NCBI GenBank assembly: GCA_029262455.1
Contig: JAJCZJ010000117.1
Location: 1-64,000, forward strand
Direction of reading: 5' to 3'
From: Deltaproteobacteria bacterium
GTDB taxonomy: Bacteria; Desulfobacterota; Binatia; HRBIN30; CADEER01
DNA: 64,000 nt
Shown: one piece after another, positions 27,649 to 35,494 of the stretch
Layout of the letters: each line of letters opens with the position of its first letter
Position numbering within the stretch: position 1 is the first letter of the stretch
Notes under the pieces: generated by a model
What the model saw: the letters and a program-made list of their open reading frames with translations, nothing else
Databases searched by the model: none
What the model was told of the DNA's origin: nothing
Translations under genes and position numbers: made by a program

Positions 27649-27677
27649 CCAATAAGGGTCGCTACGAACCTAGCTCC
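27649..27677 (-). promoter_or_regulatory. Leader element, copy B, upstream of the CpsD-like gene
   Basis: On the minus strand this 29-nt stretch begins GGAGCTAGGT, continues to GCGACCCTT and ends TTGG. It matches a 30-nt stretch at 37313-37342 in 22 of 30 aligned positions, with identical GGAGCTA and GCGACCCTT blocks. Both copies lie just upstream of a minus-strand start. Its central TTCGTAGCG faintly resembles the ops element recognised by RfaH; that is speculation. Confidence 0.35.
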
Positions 27678-27761
27678 AGATGCCGCCGCCTCACAGGGGC
27701 GATATGGATGATTTCGCAGTCCTAACATCATTTTATTACCCCCCAAGAATCACATCTTTAG

Positions 27762-27777
27762 AGCAATGTGCAACCCC
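27762..27777 (-). promoter_or_regulatory. Weak sigma-54-like promoter candidate
   Basis: On the minus strand GGGGTTG, four bases, then TTGCT keeps the GG-N10-GC spacing. The -12 part is perfect, but the -24 part matches TGGCACG in only three of seven positions. It would give a leader of about 110 nt before the CpsD-like gene, containing leader element B. Low confidence. Confidence 0.2.
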
Positions 27778-27782
27778 TGAGA

Positions 27783-29648
27783 TCAATTCGCAGTGGCATC
27801 CGGATCGTACCCGAGACGCCGCAGGCGCTCGGTGGTCTGCTCATCAAGGCTGCCTACCCCCGGACCTGCAGATTCGTCAGCTTCTCCCCCGATTCTGTGC
27901 AGCTCGGCGCGGAGGTCTCCCACCGCCTCCGTCGCTCCGCGGTGACTCAAAATATTGTCCAACTCGCCGGGGTCAGCGCCTATATCGTAGAGCTCGGCCA
28001 GATCTCTCCCACGCCCTCGATCGTTGGTTTCATGAAGCTTGAGCTGTTCCCGACCGACGGTGCGAGCGACGTAGGTCCCTCCGAGAAACCACCAATGCTC
28101 TGAAAAAGTGACCTGATCGGTCGTTTCCGGCGCCGGAAACAGCCTTCGCCCGTCGAATGCTGCCGCCGCGGATTCATCCAGATCCAAGACACCGATTAGC
28201 GTCGGAAGTAGATCCACACTCATCGCAGGATCCATTCGACGTCCCGATCGCCGGTCGGGAAACCTGACGATCATCGGGACACGCACGACTTCATCGTACA
28301 GCTGATTCCCGTGACGCCAATTTCCGTGCTCGTAAAACTCTTCTCCATGATCTGAGGTCAAGACCACGATGGTATCGTTCAGCAACGCAAGGCGCTCCAT
28401 GCGGTCGATGATTCGGCCAACCAGCGAGTCGCTATAGGCGATGGCAGCATCGTATTGGTCTACCAATCGCTCCAAGTCTGTCTCACCGAGAGCCTCGGCG
28501 CGCTCGAAAACGGATTGGACCCGGGCCGGCGGCAGATGCCGTGCCGCCGCATCAGACCGCGCGAAAGCATCTGCGAAGTCCTGCGGAGGATCGTAGGGAT
28601 CGTGCGGCCCGATCAGGTGGACGTACAGGAAAAACGGCCGCTCTTGGTCTACGTCCTCAAACCATTCGAGAACAGAAGTGGTCAACACGTGATCGCGTTC
28701 CGCATTGCCCATATTGGTTCTGCCGGCCCAACGAAAGATCGTCTTCGACAAGGGCAATCCGGCGCCGAGCCGCTTGAGCAAGCGTTCGACTCGGCGAACC
28801 GTTCGATACAAGTTGGTCAACTGCGGACCCATCGCGCGACCGGCTTCGAACTCTTCAAAACCCCGACTGAAGCGAAACTCCGGAGTGATCCATGGATTGC
28901 CAGAGAAACCCGCCGTCCGGTAACCGGCGCCATTCAGCACCGTAGCCAACGTTGGAAGGTCGGCACCCAACGCATCGCGACTCCGAATCACGCCATGGCC
29001 GTGGACGAACTTGCCAGTAAACAGCGACGCAACCGAAGGCTTTGTCCATGTCGCCTGGGCGATCGCGCGGTCAAAGACCACGCTCTGCTTCGCCATGGCA
29101 TCGATGCGCGGACTTGTCGGACGCTCGTACCCATAAATCCCGAGATGGTCAGCACGGAGGGTATCAATCAAGATGACGACGACATTCGGTCGGTTACCGG
29201 CGGAGCCCGTGCCCGAAGTGGAAACCGTCTCGTCGCTTGCTGTCGGCCACAGGTTCAGGAAGACAGCGGACAAAACGATCGCAGTAGACGACAATCGAGG
29301 CATGGAGGCCATGAGCCAACCCAAGCCGCACGCCACAACCAACGCTGCAGCACTGCCAACGATCGACGCCGCGCTACCGGCAGCAGGGAGGTATTCGAAA
29401 TTGACCCATGGGACCAAGACAGCGACCGCAAATGCAGCCGAGGCGAGCTTCAAACGGCGCTCTCGCTGGGACACTAGCAACGTCGCAAGTACCAACGCCG
29501 ACGCGGCCAGCGCTGCATAGGCCACTACGAGGGTCAATCGGAGGCCGGCACCGGGGGCTTCGACACCGCTCGAGAGAAAGCGTGCGATCTCGAAGGACTC
29601 ACCGAGCAACCCACAGGTGACGGCGAACGCTATCAATAAAATCCACAT
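27783..29648 (-). CDS. Sulfatase-fold (AlkP superfamily) membrane protein with Thr nucleophile
   Basis: Four to five N-terminal membrane segments (residues 1-140) precede a periplasmic sulfatase-fold domain: NVVVILIDTLRADHLG with metal-binding Asp, WTKPSVASLFTG, and VLTSDHGEEFYEHGNW. The formylglycine Cys of true sulfatases is Thr here, which points to a phosphotransferase or phosphodiesterase chemistry (as in phosphoethanolamine or phosphoglycerol transferases). The start is ATG 29648, with a TTG one codon earlier. The protein is 621 residues. Likely EPS decoration; substrate unknown. Confidence 0.8.
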   Translation of the reverse strand: MWILLIAFAVTCGLLGESFEIARFLSSGVEAPGAGLRLTLVVAYAALAASALVLATLLVSQRERRLKLASAAFAVAVLVPWVNFEYLPAAGSAASIVGSAAALVVACGLGWLMASMPRLSSTAIVLSAVFLNLWPTASDETVSTSGTGSAGNRPNVVVILIDTLRADHLGIYGYERPTSPRIDAMAKQSVVFDRAIAQATWTKPSVASLFTGKFVHGHGVIRSRDALGADLPTLATVLNGAGYRTAGFSGNPWITPEFRFSRGFEEFEAGRAMGPQLTNLYRTVRRVERLLKRLGAGLPLSKTIFRWAGRTNMGNAERDHVLTTSVLEWFEDVDQERPFFLYVHLIGPHDPYDPPQDFADAFARSDAAARHLPPARVQSVFERAEALGETDLERLVDQYDAAIAYSDSLVGRIIDRMERLALLNDTIVVLTSDHGEEFYEHGNWRHGNQLYDEVVRVPMIVRFPDRRSGRRMDPAMSVDLLPTLIGVLDLDESAAAAFDGRRLFPAPETTDQVTFSEHWWFLGGTYVARTVGREQLKLHETNDRGRGRDLAELYDIGADPGELDNILSHRGATEAVGDLRAELHRIGGEADESAGPGVGSLDEQTTERLRRLGYDPDATAN

Positions 29649-29948
29649 CAACTAGATCTCAATTCGGAGCCACCAGCGCTGGCTGCGTCTGCCTCCGACA
29701 CCACCTCTGCTAACATCGGGTCGTCGGATTGCCGGATTCTGGAAACGCCGGAACGGGATCCTGGAACGCCGGATGCCGCCGGGGGACGGATACGCTCGGC
29801 CCGCCAGGATATTGCTGCGCGCGCTGCGCTCGGCAAGCCCCTGCCTCTACACACGATCGACCAATCCAAAGCTAGCCGCAGTCAAAGCATGGAGCGTAAC
29901 CCCAGACGCCGGCTAACGAGCGGATTGCGCCGCTCTTCCCACTGCTTG
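29649..29948. other. 300-bp non-coding gap with a short direct repeat
   Basis: Between the Wzz gene and the sulfatase-fold gene there is no credible gene. It contains a near-exact direct repeat, GGATTCTGGAAACGCCGGA at 29734-29752 and GGATCCTGGAACGCCGGA at 29756-29773. A 73-codon minus-strand open frame that ends at the next start has no recognisable protein character. No promoter or terminator was convincing. Confidence 0.5.
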
Positions 29949-31715
29949 CTAAGCGTCCTTGATCGTACCGAGCACCGGTACCCCGAGATAACGCTCGACC
30001 TCGCGCTCAAAACGCAGCGTCCGGTTCAGGTACTCGGCCCCGAAAACGCCCCCGAGACTGACCGCAAGAGCCGAAATCAGCGCCAAGGCGAGAGGTGTCT
30101 GCTTCCCATCAATCCGGGTCAGCGGCTTACCCGGGCGTTCAACGATGTGAACATTGACCAGCCGCGCATGGTCCATCGCATCTTGGATCTGCGCTTCTTG
30201 GGCCCGTTTCGCGTACAACTCAGCCGCGCCTCGAAGGCGTTGTACATCACGCTCGCGACGCTCGAACTCGACACCGTCTTGCTTGAGACCGACCAACCGA
30301 CGCTGTCCCAAATCGAGCTCTTCCTCGAGAAGTAGCTTTTGAGCACCGTCCTCTCGCACCTTAGCTTCGAGATCCAGCAGCTTCGTCAGTCGAGCTTCGT
30401 AAACCGGGTTGGCGGTGAACACTTCCATCGTGACTTCAGTCGGCTCTGTCGCATTCGCTTCATCGATCTGGGTCTGCAACTCGGCAATCTCGACGGCGTT
30501 GTCGCGCACATGTCGATGGGTGTCCGTGTACTTCCGCAACAAGGTCATCCGATCGACCTCGCGCTCGACCAGGTGCGACCGCAACTGCCGAATCACCGGG
30601 CTCACCTCGAGCTGCTGACTGCGCTTGATGACCGACGGTTGCTCAGCCAGCTGCTCGCGAATCGCTTGCAGCTTGGCTTCGGTCGAAACAATCGAAGCGT
30701 TGCGCGCTCGAAGGGTTTCCTTGATCCTGTGAAATCCGTCGACGGTTGCCTGCAACTCTGCGACCGGAGCAACGACGCCGTTGCGGTAGGCAAACTCGCT
30801 GAGCTCGTTCTCTGCTTTGCGTAGGCTGGATTCCGCACCGCGCGCCTGGTCCATGTAGAATTGCGCTAGCTGACCACCTTCGCCGTGTACCTCAGCGGTA
30901 TAGGCCAAGTATTCCTCGAGGACACGATCGACCACCATGGTCGCTTGGTCGCTGTCGGAGGACTCGAAGCGCACCTCAATGACATTCGAATTGCGAATGG
31001 GTGTGACCTTGAGACGCCGCGAAATACGCTGTGCCCGGCGGTTGATATCCAGGTCAGCACTCGCCGCGTTCGCAATGCCGACGATATCCCCACCGGCACG
31101 CGCTACTTCGAGCTGCGTCGCAACGCGCTTCATCAGATCAAAGCTGCGAAGTACGTGCACCTCCGAATTGACGATCGACTCATTGAGCTTGATCAGCGCC
31201 AAGCTGTCCTCGCCGGTCGGCTGAATCGTCGCATCGGCCCGATCGCTGACGATCATGACCTTGGCCTTCGCCACCCAACGCGGCGGGCTCTTCGCCGTCA
31301 TCGCGATACCTGGCAAGGCAACCAGCATGAAGAGGAAGCCGATATACCACTTGCGCTTGAAGATCACATGAAGGATTTCGTGGATCTGCTCCTTCGCACT
31401 GGCACTCCTGAGGAACTCGCCGCCGCCACCGCCGCCGGGACCTCCACCGTCGCCGTAGCCATTGCCGTAACCGTTACCGTAGCCATTGCCGTAACCGTTG
31501 CCATTGCCACCACCTTGACCCTGGCCGTAACCGTTCCCCGGGCCCGACGCATGCGGATCACCAGAACCAGCAGATCCGTTGCCATCATAGGATAACGAGT
31601 AACCGTTACCGGCGTTGCCGCCGGAGTTTTCAGCGAACACGGGCGTATGGCTGTTTCGGCCACGCGGCTGCGCTTTCCGCCCGTTAGATTTTACGTGAAC
31701 ACCGTAGACTGCCAT
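29949..31715 (-). CDS. Wzz/GumC-type polysaccharide co-polymerase with Gly/Asn/Tyr-rich N-terminal tail
   Basis: This 588-residue protein has a cytoplasmic N-terminal tail of about 110 residues dominated by GNGYGNGYG repeats, then TM1 (WYIGFLFMLVALPGIAM, about 122-140). A long periplasmic coiled-coil region (150-520) contains typical PCP-2 text such as RRLKVTPIRNSNVIEVRF and FYMDQARGAESSLRKAENEL. TM2 (LALALISALAVSLGGVFGAEYL) lies near 548-570. It sets chain length and links polymerase to export. The kinase domain found fused in some homologs is absent; the CpsD-like gene may be its partner. The stop is followed by the gap at 29649-29948. Confidence 0.92.
   Translation of the reverse strand: MAVYGVHVKSNGRKAQPRGRNSHTPVFAENSGGNAGNGYSLSYDGNGSAGSGDPHASGPGNGYGQGQGGGNGNGYGNGYGNGYGNGYGDGGGPGGGGGGEFLRSASAKEQIHEILHVIFKRKWYIGFLFMLVALPGIAMTAKSPPRWVAKAKVMIVSDRADATIQPTGEDSLALIKLNESIVNSEVHVLRSFDLMKRVATQLEVARAGGDIVGIANAASADLDINRRAQRISRRLKVTPIRNSNVIEVRFESSDSDQATMVVDRVLEEYLAYTAEVHGEGGQLAQFYMDQARGAESSLRKAENELSEFAYRNGVVAPVAELQATVDGFHRIKETLRARNASIVSTEAKLQAIREQLAEQPSVIKRSQQLEVSPVIRQLRSHLVEREVDRMTLLRKYTDTHRHVRDNAVEIAELQTQIDEANATEPTEVTMEVFTANPVYEARLTKLLDLEAKVREDGAQKLLLEEELDLGQRRLVGLKQDGVEFERRERDVQRLRGAAELYAKRAQEAQIQDAMDHARLVNVHIVERPGKPLTRIDGKQTPLALALISALAVSLGGVFGAEYLNRTLRFEREVERYLGVPVLGTIKDA
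31451..31510 (-). repeat. 12-bp tandem repeats coding GNGY units
   Basis: Four to five near-identical 12-bp units, alternating GCCATTGCCGTA and ACCGTTACCGTA on the plus strand, encode the (NGYG)n stretch of the co-polymerase tail. Copy number may vary between strains by slippage. Confidence 0.7.
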
Positions 31716-31743
31716 TGTTTGTGATTCTTAACCTTCCTGAAAC

Positions 31744-32517
31744 CTACTGCTGGAACCCGACACCGACCCGCGGCATCGTCGGCAACAGTCCTCGAATATA
31801 CAGTCGAACGAAGGAGTTGGCATCGCCGATAAACGAACGCGGCACGATGATCGCGTCGTAAACCTGAAGGGTCGCCAACTCTTGGTCCATCTCGTTGATA
31901 TTAGTTGTGTAATCCAGCCGACGCGTGTCGTAGGCAGCTGTCTGACTATTCGGCCGGAGGTGGAGCACGCTGTCAACCCGCGCCACCTCGGTAAACCCGC
32001 CGCGATCCAAGATCGCTTGCAACGGAGTCATACCTTCGCGAAATCGCACCGTGCCGGGCAACCGCACCTCGCCGCCAACGTAAACAAAGCGGTCGCCCAA
32101 TTCCGCAACAATAACAGTCACTTCGGGGTCGCGCAGCTGCACGCTGGACATCGCTTCGACTTCGCCGGCAACTTCATCAGCTGTCTTACCGGCCGCGCGC
32201 ACGACACCCACACCCGGAACGTGGACCGTTCCATCCGGTCCGACCGGGACCTTGACGTCTAACTCAGGGTGGTAAAGGAACTTTACCCGCACCTGATCGC
32301 CGGACTCGATGAGGTAATTGGCGCTATTGCTCAACGCACCGGGTACCGCTGGTGCCGCGATGGCGGGAAGGGGCGCAACGGCTCTCTCGTTTTGACCCGC
32401 ACAACCAAAAAGCACCAATGCACATGCCATGGAGGCCAAGATTGGTCTATATTTTCGGGCTCTTAGCGCGGTCGGCGCCGCCAATTGCCGTGTCACGTTC
32501 CTGGGCATCGCAGTCAT
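31744..32517 (-). CDS. Wza-like polysaccharide export outer-membrane lipoprotein (internal start of the fused frame)
   Basis: Taken from ATG 32517 this gives a 257-residue protein with a lipobox ending LFGC at about residue 37, a polysaccharide export domain (about 75-150) and an SLBB domain (about 160-235). This is shorter than E. coli Wza, and like GumB-type export proteins. The GGAGG at seven bases upstream makes independent initiation credible. It would form the outer-membrane exit channel with the Wzz/GumC protein encoded immediately downstream (28 bp). Confidence 0.8.
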   Translation of the reverse strand: MTAMPRNVTRQLAAPTALRARKYRPILASMACALVLFGCAGQNERAVAPLPAIAAPAVPGALSNSANYLIESGDQVRVKFLYHPELDVKVPVGPDGTVHVPGVGVVRAAGKTADEVAGEVEAMSSVQLRDPEVTVIVAELGDRFVYVGGEVRLPGTVRFREGMTPLQAILDRGGFTEVARVDSVLHLRPNSQTAAYDTRRLDYTTNINEMDQELATLQVYDAIIVPRSFIGDANSFVRLYIRGLLPTMPRVGVGFQQ

Positions 32518-33750
32518 CCTACCGCCTCCAGACTCAAGAGTCTCGTTTTTTCTTCCCTGAACCAGATCTTCGTCCCTCAGGACGATCCGGTAGACTTCTT
32601 CGATCTTCGGCAGGATCGCAGGCCAGCCGTACTCCCGCTCTAGCAGATCTCGACCCTGGATGCCCAATGCCTCAGCAAGTGCCTGATCACGTGTTACTTT
32701 TAGGACGGCCTTGGCCAGAGATCCAGGGTCGCCATCCTCAAAAAACAACGCCTGCTTGCCGTCTTCCAACACGTGGGCAGTGGATCGCGCCTGAACGATC
32801 GGTCGGCCAGCGGCCATGTAGTTCAGGATCTTGATGGGAAACCCCGACCATGAGGTTCGCGGGCAGACCAATACATCGGCGTTGCGCAACTCCTTCGATA
32901 CAGCTCCCAGAGTGCCAAGGGAGCGGACGGAAATTCCGGGCCGGGAGCTGAGCCCGTCCACCCGCTGGGCCCCGCGCAGGTGAGGTGCTTGGTGGAGGAG
33001 AAAAACCAGGCGAGAGCGCGGTTCAGCGGCACAAATCCGCTCGAATGCATCGACCAAACATTCGATGTTCTGGTAGTGGTCGAGGTTGCCGGCATACACA
33101 ATCCGCGCACCGCCGGTGCGATCGCCACCGGTCGAAATGGTCTTCCGGGTCAAATATACCCCTGGGGGGATCTTCGAGACGCGCCCCGCAGCACCCCGCA
33201 CCGCAAGATACGCTCCGAGCCTCGACGTCAGGGCAATCACATGATCGGCTCGTCGCGCCACAGTCGAGTCGAGCCATCGCCCAACCGTCCGGGCCAGCGC
33301 TTTCACCCGACGGCTGCGAAAGTAGTACGGCAGTTCATCCATCATGGCGTTGTGGGCGTGGTAGACGACCGGCACTCCGGTAACCAAGCGCACCAGAAAG
33401 GCTGCGTAGGGCGCCTCGATATTGTGTGCGTGCAAGACCTCGATGTCGTGCTGCCGAACGACTCTCCACAACGAGAACACGAGCAAGACGTCTAGCAAGA
33501 ACTTCTGCCAACTAATCGGTGCTGGGATCGCAGCCACCAGCGGCAATCGAGGAACTCGGTGAATCGAGATTCGCTCTACCGGGGCAATATGCTGAGCTGA
33601 AGGATAGGTGACCACGTGGATCTCGTGTCCATTTTCCGCCAGCGCCTCAGAGAGCTCGCGAATGAGCGCCTGCGAACCACGCAGACTGGGGAACGGACAT
33701 GCCGCCACCATCGCAACCCGGTACTTTCTATTGTCCCTGGCCTTGCTCAC
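31744..33750 (-). CDS. Continuous frame encoding a family 4 glycosyltransferase followed by a Wza-type export lipoprotein
   Basis: Residues 1-410 are a complete GT4 enzyme (RVAMVAACPFPSLRGSQALI, VHAHNIEAPYAAFL, FPIKILNYMAAGRPIVQA). From Met412 a second protein starts: a lipoprotein signal (LASMACALVLFGCAGQ, lipobox Cys), then Poly_export and SLBB domains (ESGDQVRVKFLYHPELDVKV, VYVGGEVRLPGTVRF). ATG 32517 has its own GGAGG ribosome-binding site with 7-nt spacing, and its first four bases are ATGA. A cytoplasmic enzyme fused to an outer-membrane lipoprotein makes no topological sense. Two products are far likelier, with the fusion due to a one-base change in the A6 run at 32546-32551. The GTG start overlaps the next stop as GTGA. 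Confidence 0.85.
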   Translation of the reverse strand: MSKARDNRKYRVAMVAACPFPSLRGSQALIRELSEALAENGHEIHVVTYPSAQHIAPVERISIHRVPRLPLVAAIPAPISWQKFLLDVLLVFSLWRVVRQHDIEVLHAHNIEAPYAAFLVRLVTGVPVVYHAHNAMMDELPYYFRSRRVKALARTVGRWLDSTVARRADHVIALTSRLGAYLAVRGAAGRVSKIPPGVYLTRKTISTGGDRTGGARIVYAGNLDHYQNIECLVDAFERICAAEPRSRLVFLLHQAPHLRGAQRVDGLSSRPGISVRSLGTLGAVSKELRNADVLVCPRTSWSGFPIKILNYMAAGRPIVQARSTAHVLEDGKQALFFEDGDPGSLAKAVLKVTRDQALAEALGIQGRDLLEREYGWPAILPKIEEVYRIVLRDEDLVQGRKNETLESGGGRMTAMPRNVTRQLAAPTALRARKYRPILASMACALVLFGCAGQNERAVAPLPAIAAPAVPGALSNSANYLIESGDQVRVKFLYHPELDVKVPVGPDGTVHVPGVGVVRAAGKTADEVAGEVEAMSSVQLRDPEVTVIVAELGDRFVYVGGEVRLPGTVRFREGMTPLQAILDRGGFTEVARVDSVLHLRPNSQTAAYDTRRLDYTTNINEMDQELATLQVYDAIIVPRSFIGDANSFVRLYIRGLLPTMPRVGVGFQQ

Positions 33751-35435
33751 AGATAACCCAATCGTTCCAGCCGCTCGCGAAGATCGTCTTCTTCGGCCTT
33801 ATCGTAATAGTTCTCCGGTCCCAATTTCAAAGGCGTTGTGCGGGGCTGGGATTCCCCAACCTCCATCCGAGAGGTCACACACTCCAGGCATCGACCATCG
33901 AAGTCACCCTCGGCGCTTTCGACCCCGAGAATCCCCAGAAGGGTCGGTGCAAGATCGACCATCTCTACACCGCGCATCCGGCCGGAGTTCACCCCCTCGC
34001 CGGCCAACATGAAGACTCCCTGGCGGCGGTGGCTTCCCGACATCCCCACCAACTTGCCACCGTCGAGCTCTGTGCCTGATAGCTTTCGGATCGAAGGTCC
34101 GCTGCGACCGAGGCTCGGGAGACAAACATAGGAGTATCCGCCGTGCAGCTCGAGATCGAGCACCAAGTCCGGGGCGTACCGCACCTGCGGCCCGTGAAAG
34201 AGTTCCCCTCTGCGGTAGACCCGACGGACCACGTTCCCCCCGTTATAAGGATCGTGCCATTCCATCAGGCGTTGGGTGAGTTCGCTACAGGCGTCCTCGT
34301 ACCCCGCATGAGGGACGGTTCCCCCAGGCTCCCGACCAGCCACATTCAACCAGATAGCCGGAGCATAGTTCAGCTCTTCCGAAAACGCCCGAGTCCCTTG
34401 CCAATCGATTCCACCGAAGCGAACCCGCGACTCTAGCGCGCCGGCGAATCGGCCCCCTCCAACCCTGAACAGTGGAGCCTGCAACCGCTCGGGAATCGAC
34501 CGAACCGCCGCTTGCCGAATACGGCCCGCCCATCGGCTCGCGGAAAACAATTCGTTGGAACTACGCGAACGGCTCCAGGTGAGAAAGCCGGATTCCTCCA
34601 GCCACCGGTTGAGATGTAAAGCAACATCTCCAACGCCGCCAAAGCCATGATCCGATACGATCATCACGTGGTCGGCCTTGGCAGCGTCGACAAGCCGGCC
34701 AACCGAATCGTCCAAGCGACGATAGATCTCAGCGACGCAATCACCGAGCCGTGAACGCAGGTCGGCGGAGAATCGCGGCGAAGCTTCGTCGTGCAGGGAC
34801 CAGAAGTGATGCGCCACAGTGTCCGACTCGCCAAACATGATCATGAAGCAGTCGAAGGCCTCGCGGCCGATCATCGTCAGCGCAAGCTCTGTCTTACGAT
34901 CGATCGCTGAACACATCGAAGCGAAGGCGCGCTCGTGCCAACCCTCGTCGATCGAGAACTCTTGAAAATCGGCGAACGGGAAACCGCCCGCCTTGTTCAC
35001 GACGTCGGCAAACTCTGGAGGATAGGCAAAACTCGCATCCGCACGTGTCGTGACCGGCGTATCGAATCCACTCAGGGTATAACCGTTCACCTCCTCCGGC
35101 GGGTAGTTCCCGGGGATCCCCAAAGAACAAACCCTCTTGCCGAGATCACTGAGGATGCGCCAAATCGTCGGACTTTTCCGAAAGGAGGAGTTGACGAAGC
35201 GAACGTCGTAACCGTGATTCTCGCGGCGGGTAAAATCGAAGATCCCGTGGCGCCCCGGATTGACGCCCGTCATGAAGGAAGTCCAACTGGGAAACGTCAC
35301 CGGCGGCATCGGCACGGTAAGCCGACCAAACGCCCCGCGCTCCATCAGCGAGCTCAAATGAGGCAGCTTCCCCGCTCGAGCCAACGGCTCGATCAAGTCT
35401 AGAGTTGCGCCGTCGAGGCCGATCACCAAGAACAT
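33747..35435 (-). CDS. AlkP-superfamily phosphodiesterase/nucleotide pyrophosphatase-like protein
   Basis: This 562-residue protein starts MFLVIGLDGATLDLIEPL, with the first metal Asp, and has the Thr nucleophile in PPVTFPSWTSFMTG. It also has MIVSDHGFGGVGD and AGEGVNSGRMRGVEMVDLAPTLLGILG. It lacks a signal peptide and membrane segments, as do many actinobacterial and deltaproteobacterial homologs described as type I phosphodiesterases. It may hydrolyse a nucleotide sugar or a lipid-linked phosphate, but no substrate can be named. It lies between a sulfatase-fold gene (59 bp upstream) and the GT4/Wza frame. Confidence 0.8.
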   Translation of the reverse strand: MFLVIGLDGATLDLIEPLARAGKLPHLSSLMERGAFGRLTVPMPPVTFPSWTSFMTGVNPGRHGIFDFTRRENHGYDVRFVNSSFRKSPTIWRILSDLGKRVCSLGIPGNYPPEEVNGYTLSGFDTPVTTRADASFAYPPEFADVVNKAGGFPFADFQEFSIDEGWHERAFASMCSAIDRKTELALTMIGREAFDCFMIMFGESDTVAHHFWSLHDEASPRFSADLRSRLGDCVAEIYRRLDDSVGRLVDAAKADHVMIVSDHGFGGVGDVALHLNRWLEESGFLTWSRSRSSNELFSASRWAGRIRQAAVRSIPERLQAPLFRVGGGRFAGALESRVRFGGIDWQGTRAFSEELNYAPAIWLNVAGREPGGTVPHAGYEDACSELTQRLMEWHDPYNGGNVVRRVYRRGELFHGPQVRYAPDLVLDLELHGGYSYVCLPSLGRSGPSIRKLSGTELDGGKLVGMSGSHRRQGVFMLAGEGVNSGRMRGVEMVDLAPTLLGILGVESAEGDFDGRCLECVTSRMEVGESQPRTTPLKLGPENYYDKAEEDDLRERLERLGYL

Positions 35436-35494
35436 TGCTGCGCTAGTCCGAACCGCGAATCACCAGCACCGACGAGAGCCGATCACAATCATTC

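Noticed and set aside
28455..29477. 340-codon plus-strand open frame antisense to the sulfatase-fold gene
   Set aside because: The opposite strand encodes a well-conserved AlkP-fold domain; the antisense product has no domain logic and high Arg/His content.
27783..29648. True sulfatase call
   Set aside because: The formylglycine Cys/Ser-x-P-S-R motif is absent; Thr occupies the nucleophile position, so I kept a neutral AlkP-superfamily call.
29648..29869. 73-codon minus-strand open frame ending at the sulfatase-fold start (TGATG)
   Set aside because: Composition is Arg/Ser/Ala-rich with no recognisable features, and it runs through a short DNA direct repeat; probably chance in GC-rich DNA.
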